A DNA stretch of 64,000 bases from Chryseobacterium fluminis (GCF_026314945.1 NZ_CP111121.1:2480001-2544000), one strand, 5' to 3'. Counted from the first letter of the stretch, positions 1-8,916 are shown. A program made the numbers and translations. The notes: generated by a model not told the origin, from the sequence alone.

Positions 1-19
1 ATCTCTATATTTCCTCAAA

Positions 20-1348
20 TCAGATTTTTTGAAGTTCCAGAATTTCCGGTTTTTCTGAATCGTCTGCTATTTTGCCGCTTCTGGCAAATTCCGCCCAGAC
101 TGCTCTCAGTTTTTTCCCGTTTTCCTGAATATATTCCCACAGGACGTTTTTCAGTAATCCTGAAGACTTCCAGGCTTCCTCATTTTCAAAAATCAGGGGC
201 AGATCCAGACAGTGGGAAGCTCCGGTGTAGTTGTTCTTTAAGCTGGAAGATATTCTGTAGTGATAGATATTTCCACCACCATCTTTATAATTCCGGGCAA
301 AAATCTGTGCGGGTTTTTCGTAAATAAACGCGGTTGTTTTACGGACGATCTTATTGAGTATTTTTTCATGCAGATACGTGTACAGACCTCTTTCCGCTGT
401 TTTAACATAGAATGCCGTTTCGTCGTAATTGGAACCGATTAATACATCATATTTTTTTGCATTTTTCTTCCATTTATCCAGGCTTTCTTCCTCCCTGCAC
501 AACGGTGGATATCCGTACTGGGTACAAAAAGGCATGGATGCCTTCAATCCGAATTTCAACGCAGAAGGCAGAAACGGCTGATAAGCTTCCACCATTTTCA
601 GTACATCAGATTCACCGTTTAAAAATTGGGTCTTATTAAAAAATCCTGAAGACATTCTTTGCCTTTTCAGGCGAAAACCCAAAGGAGCACTCTGGATGAT
701 CACCCTATGAAAAAGATCTTCAACCCCTTCAGAGATCATTAAATGAGCAATGGCATCACCTCCCGAAGATTGTCCGAAAAGAGTTATATTCCCGGGATCA
801 CCGCCAAAATCGGCAATGTATTTCCTGATCCACTGGAGAGCCGCGATCATATCAAATAATCCAAGATTGGCCGGCCTGTGATCATTTCCGCCTAAAAAAC
901 CGAAAAGTCCCAGCCGATAAGAAACTGCCACGACAATGATATTTTGTTCTTTTACCCAAACCGAAGGATCGGATGTAGGAAGGTCACCACAACCTACTTC
1001 ATATGATCCTCCATGAATCCAGATAACAACAGGTAGCTTTTCACCTTCATCAAAAACTTCGGGGCGCGTAATCGTCAGAAATTGCGAAGATTCATCAGGC
1101 TGAAAATTTTCAATATCAGTTTTTCCGATTAATCTTTCCAGCAGAGGACTGATATGTTGGGGACAAACCGGAGTTTTAACGGCGATCCCGTATGATTCTG
1201 CAGTATCTAATAAGACCGGTAATTTATATCTTTCGGATCGGGCATAGCGAATGCTTTTAGCTTTGATCACTCCATTATCTTTTAAAGCTAAAATTTTTCC
1301 GAACCGGGTATCAAAAGTATGGGTTCCTATAGTCTGCTGTGCGGTCAT
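20..1348 (-). CDS. Type B carboxylesterase/lipase family protein
   Basis: This is an alpha/beta hydrolase of the type B carboxylesterase family, expected to cleave carboxylic esters; the substrate cannot be told from sequence. The oxyanion-hole motif HGG is near residues 112-114. The nucleophile elbow GQSSGG is near residue 192, with Ser194 as the likely catalytic serine. The acidic residue probably lies in the YDET stretch and the histidine in ASHCLD. At 442 residues it is a little short for the family (about 500). No signal peptide is obvious, so it may be cytoplasmic. It is a single minus-strand gene with no clear operon partner. Confidence 0.85.
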   Translation of the reverse strand: MTAQQTIGTHTFDTRFGKILALKDNGVIKAKSIRYARSERYKLPVLLDTAESYGIAVKTPVCPQHISPLLERLIGKTDIENFQPDESSQFLTITRPEVFDEGEKLPVVIWIHGGSYEVGCGDLPTSDPSVWVKEQNIIVVAVSYRLGLFGFLGGNDHRPANLGLFDMIAALQWIRKYIADFGGDPGNITLFGQSSGGDAIAHLMISEGVEDLFHRVIIQSAPLGFRLKRQRMSSGFFNKTQFLNGESDVLKMVEAYQPFLPSALKFGLKASMPFCTQYGYPPLCREEESLDKWKKNAKKYDVLIGSNYDETAFYVKTAERGLYTYLHEKILNKIVRKTTAFIYEKPAQIFARNYKDGGGNIYHYRISSSLKNNYTGASHCLDLPLIFENEEAWKSSGLLKNVLWEYIQENGKKLRAVWAEFARSGKIADDSEKPEILELQKI

Positions 1349-1482
1349 TCAAACAAAATTATTTTTCATCTTAAATGTATGAATTTTTTGTTCTGATCAA
1401 CACAATTGTCCTGGAGATTAACATCTCTTTATTTTAAACCGTTCATTAAGGAGCTGGCTTTCCGGTTTTATTATTTTACTGA

Positions 1483-2388
1483 TTAGTTCAAGGCTTTATA
1501 TTCAGTCGGGGACACTCCGACTTTACTTTTGAACAGTCTGGTAAAGTGTTGTGGATATTTAAATCCCAGATCATAGGATATTTCACTGATTGATTTTTTA
1601 GTATCATCAAAAATCTGCTCTTTGGCGATCTCTATTAATTTGTTGTGGATAAATTCCTGTGCGGAGATCCCCATTTCCTTTTTAATGATATCACCGAAAT
1701 AATTAGCGGAAAGATGAAGCTGTTCTGCAAAATAATTCACCATCGGGAAACCCATGTTTTTAGGCTTATCAGATTTCAGATACTCATTCAAAAGATTTTC
1801 AAATTTCCCGATAACGCCCTGATTGACATGATCTCTCGTAATAAACTGGCGGTCGTAAAAGCGCATGCAGTAATTTAAAAACAATTCAATATTATTAACA
1901 ATTAATGATTTACTGTGTTTATCGATCGCTTGGGAGAGTTCATGTTTTATATTTTTAAAACATTCAAGAATAATTTCCCTTTCTTTTTCCGAAAGATGCA
2001 GTGCTTCGTGAACATCGTACGAAAAGAAGTTATAGTCTTTAATATTTTTACCCAGATTGGTTCCTTTTAATAAATCAGCATGGAAAATTAAAGCAAAACC
2101 TGCCGGCTGCACAAATTTATCTTTATTATAAATGCCATACGTCTGTCCCGGCGCAATGAACACCAAAGTTCCTTCCTGGTAATCATAGCTGTGTTTGCCG
2201 TACAGCATATCTCCGCACATGACATCCTTCAGGAAGACGGTATAAAAACCAAAGGTTCTCAAATGCTGACAAATGGGGTCAGATTTTGAAAAATCGATCA
2301 CGCTTACCAACGGATGCAGGGTCTCCTGATTCGCCATTTTATTGTATTCTGAGACACTGTTATAAATTTCAACTACCTGATTTTCCAT
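1483..2388 (-). CDS. AraC family transcriptional regulator
   Basis: This is a 301-residue regulator. The N-terminal two thirds is a cupin-like ligand domain, with a stretch around residues 60-110 typical of effector pockets. The C-terminal 100 residues carry the double helix-turn-helix of the AraC/XylS family, including SISEISYDLGFKYPQHFTRLFK and the closing GVSPTEYK. It is divergent from the alcohol dehydrogenase at 2648 across about 260 bp, so it may control that gene. This arrangement (AraC regulator beside a YahK-type dehydrogenase) is common, but the regulation here is inferred from position only. Confidence 0.88.
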   Translation of the reverse strand: MENQVVEIYNSVSEYNKMANQETLHPLVSVIDFSKSDPICQHLRTFGFYTVFLKDVMCGDMLYGKHSYDYQEGTLVFIAPGQTYGIYNKDKFVQPAGFALIFHADLLKGTNLGKNIKDYNFFSYDVHEALHLSEKEREIILECFKNIKHELSQAIDKHSKSLIVNNIELFLNYCMRFYDRQFITRDHVNQGVIGKFENLLNEYLKSDKPKNMGFPMVNYFAEQLHLSANYFGDIIKKEMGISAQEFIHNKLIEIAKEQIFDDTKKSISEISYDLGFKYPQHFTRLFKSKVGVSPTEYKALN

Positions 2389-2647
2389 GACGTAGAATTT
2401 TAATGATATTCAAAATTACCACTTTCTGAGTTCACTTCCTGATGGGTCTGTAAAATTGGTACGTTTTTCTGTAATTTATATAAGTTGAGTTCAGGCGAAA
2501 GTTTCGATTTTTGTACCCGTAATACAATTTTTAATTCTATGGAACTGAATTTAGTCGTAAATTCCATAAAAGATTGATCTTAAAAGAAATTCATTCATCA
2601 ATAACACTTGATAAACCAGAAGTAATTAACACTTAATTATAAATTAT

Positions 2648-3694
2648 ATGAGCACAGTAAAAGCTTACGGAGCAGAATCCAAGACTGCGGATTTAGCGGA
2701 AATTAATATTGAAAGAAGAACAGTAACACCTAAAGATATAGAAATAGAAATTCTGTATTGTGGTGTTTGTCACTCGGATCTTCATACGGCAAGAAATGAC
2801 TGGGGCGGATCTATGTATCCTGTTGTTCCGGGACACGAAATTGTCGGAAGAATCACCAATGTAGGAAGCGAGGTTTCAAAATTTAAAATCGGAGACCTGG
2901 CTGCAGTCGGCTGTATGGTAGATTCGTGCGGACACTGCGACAGCTGTAAACATGATCTGGAACAGTACTGCGAAAATGGATTTACAGGAACCTATAACGG
3001 CCAGGACAAGCATTTGGGAGGTCATACTTTCGGGGGCTATTCCCAGAAAGTAGTGGTAGATGAAGGGTTTGTACTTAGCGTACCTGAAAACCTGGATCTT
3101 GCAGCAGTAGCACCGCTTCTTTGTGCAGGAATTACGACGTGGTCGCCTTTAAGACATTGGAATGTAGGTGCGAATTCCAAAGTTGCGGTAGTAGGTCTGG
3201 GAGGTTTAGGACATATGGCCATTAAACTGGCAAAAGGTCTGGGCGCTGAAGTAACTTTATTTTCAAGAACTCCGGGAAAAACTGAGGACGCGAAAAAATT
3301 AGGGGCAGATCATGTGATCATTTCTACCGACGACTCTCAAATGAAATCTGTAACCAGTAAATTTGACTTGATCATTGATACAGTTCCTTATGATCATGAT
3401 ATTAATCCTTACGTTGCTACTTTGGGCATAAACGGAACTCATGTTTTGGTAGGTTTTATCGGTAAAATGGAAGAAGCTCTGTTTACACCACCCATGATTA
3501 TGGGAAGAAAATCTGTAGCAGGATCAGTAATCGGAGGAATTGCCGAAACCCAGGAAATGCTTGATTTCTGTGGAAAAAACAATATTGTTTCCGATATTGA
3601 ATTAATTAAAATGCAGGATATCAACCAGGCTTATGAAAGAATGCTGAAAAGCGATGTAAAATACCGTTTTGTCATTGATATGCAGTCTTTATAG
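2648..3694 (+). CDS. NAD(P)-dependent zinc alcohol dehydrogenase (cinnamyl-alcohol dehydrogenase/YahK type)
   Basis: This is a medium-chain dehydrogenase/reductase of 348 residues that would interconvert aldehydes and alcohols. The catalytic zinc site is seen as CGVCHSD near residue 38 and GHE near residue 62. The structural zinc lobe has four cysteines in CGHCDSCKHDLEQYC near residues 93-107. The Rossmann motif GLGGLGH is near residue 181, and the Ser-Arg after the second strand suggests NADPH. An in-frame ATG follows an AT-rich leader. A hairpin terminator follows directly. Divergent from the AraC gene. Confidence 0.93.
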   Translation: MSTVKAYGAESKTADLAEINIERRTVTPKDIEIEILYCGVCHSDLHTARNDWGGSMYPVVPGHEIVGRITNVGSEVSKFKIGDLAAVGCMVDSCGHCDSCKHDLEQYCENGFTGTYNGQDKHLGGHTFGGYSQKVVVDEGFVLSVPENLDLAAVAPLLCAGITTWSPLRHWNVGANSKVAVVGLGGLGHMAIKLAKGLGAEVTLFSRTPGKTEDAKKLGADHVIISTDDSQMKSVTSKFDLIIDTVPYDHDINPYVATLGINGTHVLVGFIGKMEEALFTPPMIMGRKSVAGSVIGGIAETQEMLDFCGKNNIVSDIELIKMQDINQAYERMLKSDVKYRFVIDMQSL

Positions 3695-3716
3695 ACTTTC
3701 ACCCTTTAATGCACAG

Positions 3717-3740
3717 GCTCCCATTTTTGGGAGCTTTTTT
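3717..3740 (+). terminator. Rho-independent terminator of the alcohol dehydrogenase gene
   Basis: Stem GCTCCCA/TGGGAGC at 3717-3734 with a short T-rich loop, followed by a run of six T and more T-rich sequence, 23 bases after the stop codon. Confidence 0.85.
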
Positions 3741-3756
3741 GTTTAAAGATCTAGAG

Positions 3757-3826
3757 TTTAGGGTTTAGGGTTTAGGGTTTAGGGTTTAGGGTTTAGGGTT
3801 TAGGGTTTAGGGTTTAGGGTTTAGGG
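3757..3826. repeat. (TTTAGGG)10 telomere-like tandem repeat
   Basis: Ten exact head-to-tail copies of the heptamer TTTAGGG, 70 bp, between the terminator of the dehydrogenase gene and the HxlR gene. The unit is the same as the plant telomere repeat, but here it sits in a bacterial intergenic region. No function can be assigned. The perfect copies suggest a recent expansion by slippage. Confidence 0.97.
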
Positions 3827-3830
3827 AAAA

Positions 3831-3865
3831 TACATTATACATTATACATTGTACATTATACATTT
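3831..3865. repeat. Second 7-bp tandem repeat, TACATTA-type, five copies
   Basis: Five tandem heptamers, TACATTA, TACATTA, TACATTG, TACATTA and TACATTT, begin four bases after the TTTAGGG tract. The last copy overlaps the first bases of the HxlR stop codon on the minus strand. Two adjacent tracts with the same 7-bp period but unrelated sequence are unusual. Confidence 0.93.
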
Positions 3866-4229
3866 AACCACCATACTCCCCATCCCTATCTTTAAAAGCC
3901 CACTCCGCCATGGCATGAATAACGGGAATCAATCCTTTTCCGGCATTACTTAATTCATACGTGACATGAGGCGGAACGACCGGTTTTGCAGTTCTTATGA
4001 TCAATCCGTCATATTCCAGTTGTTTTAAATGCTGAATCAGCATCTTTTCTGTTACTGCCGGAATGGCGCGTTTTAATTCGCTGTATCTCTTATCACCATT
4101 TGAAAGATGGTACAGGATAATAGGTTTCCAGAATCCCCCGATTTTTTCCATCACGTACGTTACGGGACAAGAATCCAGTGCATATTTTTTATTCTGCTGA
4201 ATGGTTGAACTTTCTTTAATGGCTGTCAT
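3864..4229 (-). CDS. HxlR family helix-turn-helix transcriptional regulator
   Basis: A winged-helix regulator of the HxlR/MarR-like type, about 121 residues from the chosen ATG at 4229. Features are the conserved Cys in DSCPVTYVMEKIGGFWKPIILYHL and the recognition region RYSELKRAIPAVTEKMLIQHLKQLEYDGLI. The frame stays open upstream to 4346, but those 39 residues are hydrophobic and unlike the family. They also run through the divergent promoters, so the internal start is preferred. HxlR proteins often repress a divergent oxidoreductase gene and sense reactive electrophiles through the N-terminal cysteine; the NmrA gene at 4330 fits as target. Confidence 0.92.
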   Translation of the reverse strand: MTAIKESSTIQQNKKYALDSCPVTYVMEKIGGFWKPIILYHLSNGDKRYSELKRAIPAVTEKMLIQHLKQLEYDGLIIRTAKPVVPPHVTYELSNAGKGLIPVIHAMAEWAFKDRDGEYGG

Positions 4230-4248
4230 GATACCTACTTTAGGGTGA

Positions 4249-4283
4249 GTACTTGTATAAAAGTAAGTACAAATATACCTTTG
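4249..4283. promoter_or_regulatory. Divergent overlapping promoters and candidate HxlR operator
   Basis: A perfect inverted repeat GTACTT-N10-AAGTAC occupies 4249-4270, the spacing expected for a dimeric winged-helix operator. On the plus strand TACCTTTG at 4276-4283 fits the Bacteroidota -7 box TAnnTTTG, with TTG 20 bases upstream at 4253-4255 inside the palindrome. On the minus strand TATATTTG occupies 4277-4270. The two -7 boxes overlap by two bases, so one repressor could shut off both genes. Confidence 0.65.
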
Positions 4284-4329
4284 TATCAGGAAATAAAAAA
4301 TAAATACTAACAAAAAAATATAAATTATT

Positions 4330-5214
4330 ATGAAAATGGTTATCACAGGCTCATTAGGAAACGTAGCAAAACCTCTTGTTCAACAATTAATTGCTGAAGG
4401 GCACGACATTACCGTAATCAGCAGCAGCGAATCTAAAAAAAACGAAATAGAAAATTTAGGGGCGAAAGCGGCCATCGGGTCCATTACAGATCTAGATTTT
4501 TTAACTGAAACTTTTAAAGGTAATGATGCAGCATTTTTAATGACGCCTCCCAATATGGGGTTTAAAGACATTGTCGAAAACACCATTAATGCAGGGAAAA
4601 ATTATGCTGAAGCCGTTAAGCAGTCCGCTATAAAAAAAGTAGTGATGCTAAGCAGTACTGGTGTGGAGTCTCCTGCAGAAAACGGTCCTATAAAAGGACT
4701 TCATTTTATTGAAAAATTTTACAATGCGTTGGAAGATACCTCGGTTACTTTCCTGAGAGCCGGTTATTTTTACATTAATTTTTTCAACGATATTCCTTTA
4801 ATTAAAAACGCAGGCATTCTCGGAGCCAATTATGGTGGAGATATTCATGTTCCACTGGTACACCCAAAAGATATTGCCGTGACTGCCGCAGAAGCACTGG
4901 TCGAAAATTCTGAAGGTAAAAATATAAGATATATCGTTAGTGATATCCGTCCTGCTACTGATCTTGCCAAGGTTTTCGGAGCTGCTATCGGAAAACCTGA
5001 GCTTCCCTGGGTTGAGTTTAAAGATGAAGAGTCCCTGAACGGAATGCTTCAGGCCGGAGTGCCCAATGAAATTGCGGAGCTGTATACCGAAATGGGACGA
5101 GGCTTAAGATCCGGTATTGTCCAGAAAGATTTTATTGATCACGGTTCTTCCGTTACCGGAGCAACCAAATTGGAGGCGTTTGCCAGAGAGTTTGCAGAGA
5201 AATTTAAAGCTTAA
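4330..5214 (+). CDS. NmrA-like NAD(P)-binding oxidoreductase
   Basis: An atypical short-chain dehydrogenase of 294 residues. The N-terminal Rossmann strand VITGSLGNVAKPLVQQL matches the NmrA/HSCARG or quinone-oxidoreductase-2 (QorB) group. Ser-Ser-Glu-Ser-Lys after the second strand suggests NADP(H). Family members act as quinone reductases, azoreductase-like enzymes or redox sensors. The divergent HxlR gene supports induction by quinones or electrophiles. The ATG at 4330 is used; a second ATG two codons later is possible. A strong bidirectional hairpin follows. Confidence 0.88.
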   Translation: MKMVITGSLGNVAKPLVQQLIAEGHDITVISSSESKKNEIENLGAKAAIGSITDLDFLTETFKGNDAAFLMTPPNMGFKDIVENTINAGKNYAEAVKQSAIKKVVMLSSTGVESPAENGPIKGLHFIEKFYNALEDTSVTFLRAGYFYINFFNDIPLIKNAGILGANYGGDIHVPLVHPKDIAVTAAEALVENSEGKNIRYIVSDIRPATDLAKVFGAAIGKPELPWVEFKDEESLNGMLQAGVPNEIAELYTEMGRGLRSGIVQKDFIDHGSSVTGATKLEAFAREFAEKFKA

Positions 5215-5226
5215 TGTTCTCTATAA

Positions 5227-5263
5227 AATATTTTCGGCGAGCCTTTGGCTCGCCGAAAATATT
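5227..5263. terminator. Bidirectional terminator hairpin
   Basis: A perfect 17-bp stem with a TTT loop (left arm 5227-5243, right arm 5247-5263) lies between the convergent NmrA-like gene and the minus-strand phosphodiesterase-like gene. AT-rich stem ends supply U-rich tails on both strands. Confidence 0.88.
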
Positions 5264-5322
5264 ATTAATTACAATTTAAAAAGGGTTATCCGACCTTTAG
5301 AGTCTTCCTTTGGGAATCTCTT

Positions 5323-6600
5323 TTATTTTTTTAATGTTTCTTTCAGTACTTTTAGTTTACCATCAATCGGCTGGTCGATTTTTAGTCCTAAGATTTCAGC
5401 TATTAAAGGATAGACATTGGTATTCTGAAATTCGTCAATTATAAGATTAGTTTTAAATTCCGGTCCCCAGGCCATGAAAGTAGCTTTCATTTCCGGAACA
5501 AGCTTTGGGTTGTAGCCATGTTTTCCGACGGAGGTCTTTTTTCCCTTTTCTAAAAATATTTTTGGAGCTCTTGGAATTAAAAGAATCTGTCCGATTCGGC
5601 TGTAACGGTCATCTTTTGTTCTGAAGTGCAGGTATTTCGGTAACTTTTTATCTAAATAAACTTCATAGTTTTCTGTTTTCTCAGCTTTCAGTTCTTTATA
5701 AACCGTTTTAACTTCTTCCGGATTTTTGACGTATACTCTTAATAATGTCTGGGAGTTATAATAATCAAACCTGTTTTTATCCGATAAAATGGCAGGAATT
5801 TCAAGTGGAGCGCCGCTGTCTACTTTTATCATTCCGTGGTCTGAAACAAAAACAAAGCTTACATTTTTCAATCCCAGATCATTTACTTTTTGTACCAGCT
5901 CACCTATTGCTTTATCAATCAGATGAACAGCATCTTCTGTTTCTTTGGTATCCGGTCCGAAATGATGTCCGCTTCCGTCAACTTCCGGAAAATACAACGA
6001 AATAAAGTGGGGTCTCTGATCCATTGGCAGTTTAAGCCAGTCGATCACTTTATCTACTTTTTCTGATGGTGAAAACTTTTCATGATAAGGATAGTAATAA
6101 GTAGGTCTCTTCCCGCCTGCATCACTGGCAGAACCTACCCACATCAGTGAAGCGGAAACCATCCCCTGATTTTCGGCCAGCCCCCATAATGGCATTCCGC
6201 CGTACCAGCTTCCGTCTTCAGCATTTTTACGGTCATTCATTGCATAAGAGGCATTTCTCTTATAGTCGTAGAAAAAATTGTCGATCAACCCATGATGAGA
6301 AGGATACAAACCCGTCATCAGAGTCCAGTGATTTGGGAATGTGATACTGGGATACCCGGGAATCATTGCTTTTGCCCGAACCCCCTGGCTTGAATATCTT
6401 AAAAGATTCTTCGCATTGTATTTCTCAGCATAATCATACCGGAACCCATCTGTAGAAATCATAATCAGATAAGGTTTAGCCTGAGCTTCAGCAGTATTAT
6501 ACCGGTTGGGGATAATAATCTGAGCCGTATCTACTATTCCTTTCTGGGCAAAAACGGTCAATGAAAAAACCATCATTAACAGTTGTAATCCTCGCTTCAT
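5323..6600 (-). CDS. Secreted alkaline phosphatase-superfamily enzyme (nucleotide pyrophosphatase/phosphodiesterase type)
   Basis: 425 residues with an N-terminal signal peptide ending near VFAQK. The fold is that of ectonucleotide pyrophosphatase/phosphodiesterases. Metal ligands are STDGFR near residue 50, and the nucleophile Thr lies in PSITFPNHWTLMTG near residue 84. Further metal sites are DGSGHHFGPD, VSDHGM and the late GKHGYNP histidine. It should hydrolyse phosphodiester or pyrophosphate bonds of nucleotides or lipids in the periplasm or outside the cell. A single gene, terminated by the shared hairpin at 5227. Confidence 0.9.
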   Translation of the reverse strand: MKRGLQLLMMVFSLTVFAQKGIVDTAQIIIPNRYNTAEAQAKPYLIMISTDGFRYDYAEKYNAKNLLRYSSQGVRAKAMIPGYPSITFPNHWTLMTGLYPSHHGLIDNFFYDYKRNASYAMNDRKNAEDGSWYGGMPLWGLAENQGMVSASLMWVGSASDAGGKRPTYYYPYHEKFSPSEKVDKVIDWLKLPMDQRPHFISLYFPEVDGSGHHFGPDTKETEDAVHLIDKAIGELVQKVNDLGLKNVSFVFVSDHGMIKVDSGAPLEIPAILSDKNRFDYYNSQTLLRVYVKNPEEVKTVYKELKAEKTENYEVYLDKKLPKYLHFRTKDDRYSRIGQILLIPRAPKIFLEKGKKTSVGKHGYNPKLVPEMKATFMAWGPEFKTNLIIDEFQNTNVYPLIAEILGLKIDQPIDGKLKVLKETLKK

Positions 6601-6746
6601 TATAAAATTTTCGCAAAGTTACTACCCATACTCCTGACTGGAAAGTTTCCTGAGTTAAAAAAACATTAAAACGCTTTAGAATTAATATCTATAAAAATCC
6701 CTGAAAAGTCAGACTCTTCAGGGATAAAAATAGTATCAAGTTAAAT

Positions 6747-7490
6747 TTATTCTTTAATCAGCTTTTCATAAGCAGCAGATCCGTCTTTCAGGATAATTTC
6801 GAAATAATAGCTCCCCGCTTTTAAATCTTCCACAGGGATACTTTCTCCTTCCGGTTTTACAGATTTTACTTTTCGTCCTGTTGATTCATAAATATCAACA
6901 GATTTTATCTGATCTGCATTTTTGAAACTTACCCTGTCTTTTGCAGGATTTGGGTAAAGTTTCACCTTTTTATCAGCTAAGGAAGCTTCATTTGTTCCCA
7001 ATACTGCTCCCATCGTCAACGTTGCATAGTCTCTGTTTCCGGAATGATAGCCTAAATTTTGGCTTCCCGGAGTTCTTGCATAATAAATATTGATCGATCC
7101 TGCAGCATTCGGAATGACGAAATCACCGCTGCTGCCGTTAAGAGATCTTGTGGCCACCACCGTTCTTGTTGTTCCTGAAACGGTATTCGATACTTGTGTC
7201 CAGTCCTGGGAAGCATCTGCTGTCGGCGATGTAAGGCCGTTAAAAGTATAATCTCTGTTAGCAGATGAATTGTAGATAAAACCGTCAGAACCGGAAGCCA
7301 TGCCTACATTTCCAAAACCGATCCCCAACATAGAATTGCTATCACCGGTTAAGGTAATGGTTGCTGTTGTGGCATTGGTATCTAACTTCACGGACATGGC
7401 CGCAGCCGGTAGAGCTACGGTTCCTGAGCTAAACTGTGCCCATGCAAAATTAGCAAGAGCAAAACTTAATGCTAGTAAAACTTTTTTCAT
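6747..7490 (-). CDS. Secreted protein with a possible DOMON-like domain and T9SS type A sorting domain
   Basis: 247 residues: signal peptide (residues 1-18, ending NFAWA), a beta-rich middle domain, and a C-terminal type IX secretion sorting domain with KLYPNPAKDRVSF near residue 178 and a closing KLIKE. The middle domain has GIGFG and YARTPG..NLGYHSGNRDYATL, which resembles DOMON domains that bind heme or sugar; this is a weak match by eye. Last gene of the minus-strand operon that begins near 9759, and only 2 bp after the ankyrin gene. Its likely role is an extracellular or surface redox/ligand-binding protein. Confidence 0.75.
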   Translation of the reverse strand: MKKVLLALSFALANFAWAQFSSGTVALPAAAMSVKLDTNATTATITLTGDSNSMLGIGFGNVGMASGSDGFIYNSSANRDYTFNGLTSPTADASQDWTQVSNTVSGTTRTVVATRSLNGSSGDFVIPNAAGSINIYYARTPGSQNLGYHSGNRDYATLTMGAVLGTNEASLADKKVKLYPNPAKDRVSFKNADQIKSVDIYESTGRKVKSVKPEGESIPVEDLKAGSYYFEIILKDGSAAYEKLIKE

Positions 7491-7492
7491 AT

Positions 7493-8020
7493 TTAATTCT
7501 TTAAAAGGTTGATGATATCTTTATTATTTGTCTGCATAGCATATTCAAACGGCGTCACTCCTTTAGCATCTTTTACAGATTTCGCAGCTTTGTATTTCAG
7601 CAATAATTCCGTGAGTTCCTGGTTTCCTGATTTTACAGCCCAGAATAAAGGGGTTGATCCGGTAGCATCTGCAATATTGGGATCTGCACCTTTGGATAAA
7701 AGGTAGATCACCAGATCCCTGTTATATCTTACAGCCAGCCCTGCTAATGCTGTTCCTTCCTGACTTTTATAATTGATATCCTTTACATGATCCATCAGAA
7801 ATTTGGCTACTTCCATATTGCCCCTGTAGCATGCCAGAATAAGCGGTGAAAAGCCATTTTCATTGACTTGATTAATAATATCCGGATCTTTTTTCATCTG
7901 TTCTTTTACCTCATCGACCGTTCCGCTCCTGGCAATATCGAAGATCGATTTACCTTTTTCCTGCGCTGAAATAAATACAAAACTAAGGAAAACAGTGATT
8001 AAGACCATTAGTTTTTTCAT
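7493..8020 (-). CDS. Exported ankyrin repeat protein
   Basis: 175 residues with a signal peptide (MKKLMVLITVFLSFVFISAQ) and four to five ankyrin repeats, for example NGFSPLILACYRGNMEVAKFLMD and TGSTPLFWAVKSGNQELTELLLK. Periplasmic ankyrin proteins often accompany oxidases or catalases and act as interaction modules. It overlaps the YceI gene by 4 bp (ATGA type), so translation is likely coupled. Its partner is unknown. Confidence 0.9.
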   Translation of the reverse strand: MKKLMVLITVFLSFVFISAQEKGKSIFDIARSGTVDEVKEQMKKDPDIINQVNENGFSPLILACYRGNMEVAKFLMDHVKDINYKSQEGTALAGLAVRYNRDLVIYLLSKGADPNIADATGSTPLFWAVKSGNQELTELLLKYKAAKSVKDAKGVTPFEYAMQTNNKDIINLLKN

Positions 8021-8562
8021 TGTTTTACTACGATATAGTTATACTCTACATTTACAGACTCCGCCACTTTTTTCATCACCATTTTCGGTATGGTCACCTT
8101 ATAATCTGCTGCTTTTGCCACAAAACTTCCCTGCATATAGATTTTTCCGTCTTTGGTATAAATGGTAGCGATTGAAGTCACCGGATTATTGACTCCGTGA
8201 AAATTCAATTTTCCCTTGATGGTATATTTCTGCGGGGTTGCTGTAAGTTTTGATTGATCAAAGTTTAAAATTTTCCCGGTAAACGTAGCCTTCGGGTATT
8301 TTGCCGTTTCTGCATAACTTTCATTGAAATGCTCTTCCATCAGTTTTGTTTTAAAGTGGAAGTTCTTTACCACTGAAATAGATGCCAGATCCCCGGTATC
8401 TGCGTTCACCACAATGACATTATTATCATCCCTGGCCACTACATCTTCAAATAGGGGAACCGAGGCTTCAAAGGTGACTCTACCGGTCTTGGAACTGTAT
8501 TTTTGAGCATAGGCCAGGTTGGTTAATAGTAACGAAGCTGTCAGTAATATTAATTTTTTCAT
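8017..8562 (-). CDS. YceI family periplasmic lipid-binding-like protein
   Basis: 181 residues with a signal peptide ending NLAYAQ. The body is an eight-strand lipocalin-like YceI domain, with KTKLMEEHFNESYAETAKYPKATFTGKI and the N-terminal TGRVTFEA. YceI proteins bind isoprenoid or amphipathic molecules in the periplasm and are often linked to electron transport. Coupled to the ankyrin gene downstream and preceded by the CxxCH lipoprotein gene, so the operon appears to build an exported redox-related set. Confidence 0.92.
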   Translation of the reverse strand: MKKLILLTASLLLTNLAYAQKYSSKTGRVTFEASVPLFEDVVARDDNNVIVVNADTGDLASISVVKNFHFKTKLMEEHFNESYAETAKYPKATFTGKILNFDQSKLTATPQKYTIKGKLNFHGVNNPVTSIATIYTKDGKIYMQGSFVAKAADYKVTIPKMVMKKVAESVNVEYNYIVVKQ

Positions 8563-8573
8563 ATCGGTTTGTT

Positions 8574-8915
8574 TTAATTTTCGGTAAGCCCATCAGCCTT
8601 CCATTTGATGAATATATTGATTTGTGACTGCGATAAAGACCCTCCCTGGGGCATTTTACCGGGAACGCCATTCGCTCTCTGTATCCTGTCCAGAATACCG
8701 TCTATATTAGTTTTTACATCATTATAAGTAGCCAGGGGTTTAAAACTTCCGGCGGAATGACACCCCAGACAGTTATTATCCATTATCGTTTTTACATCTT
8801 TCGTGTAGGTTACGGTTTCGGGAACGGGCGTGTTGTCTGAAATTTCTTCATATGTTCTGCTTTCACAGGCTATCAGAACTAATGAGAACGACAGGGTATA
8901 TATTAACTTCTTCAT
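8574..8915 (-). CDS. Small lipoprotein with a c-type heme site (CxxCH)
   Basis: 113 residues from the ATG at 8915; the frame is open 22 codons further upstream, but that would overlap the DUF5777 gene and give no signal peptide. MKKLIYTLSFSLVLIAC is a lipobox signal, and the single heme motif CLGCH lies near residue 54 after VKTIMDNNC. A Met-Pro pair (GKMPQGG) may supply the axial methionine. This is a planctomycete-type or generic cytochrome c-like domain, anchored to a membrane by lipid. It directly follows the DUF5777 gene (1-bp gap). Confidence 0.88.
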   Translation of the reverse strand: MKKLIYTLSFSLVLIACESRTYEEISDNTPVPETVTYTKDVKTIMDNNCLGCHSAGSFKPLATYNDVKTNIDGILDRIQRANGVPGKMPQGGSLSQSQINIFIKWKADGLTEN

Positions 8916-8916
8916 A

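Noticed and set aside
3757..3865. CRISPR-like array
   Set aside because: The units are 7 bp, contiguous and without spacers, so these are simple tandem repeats.
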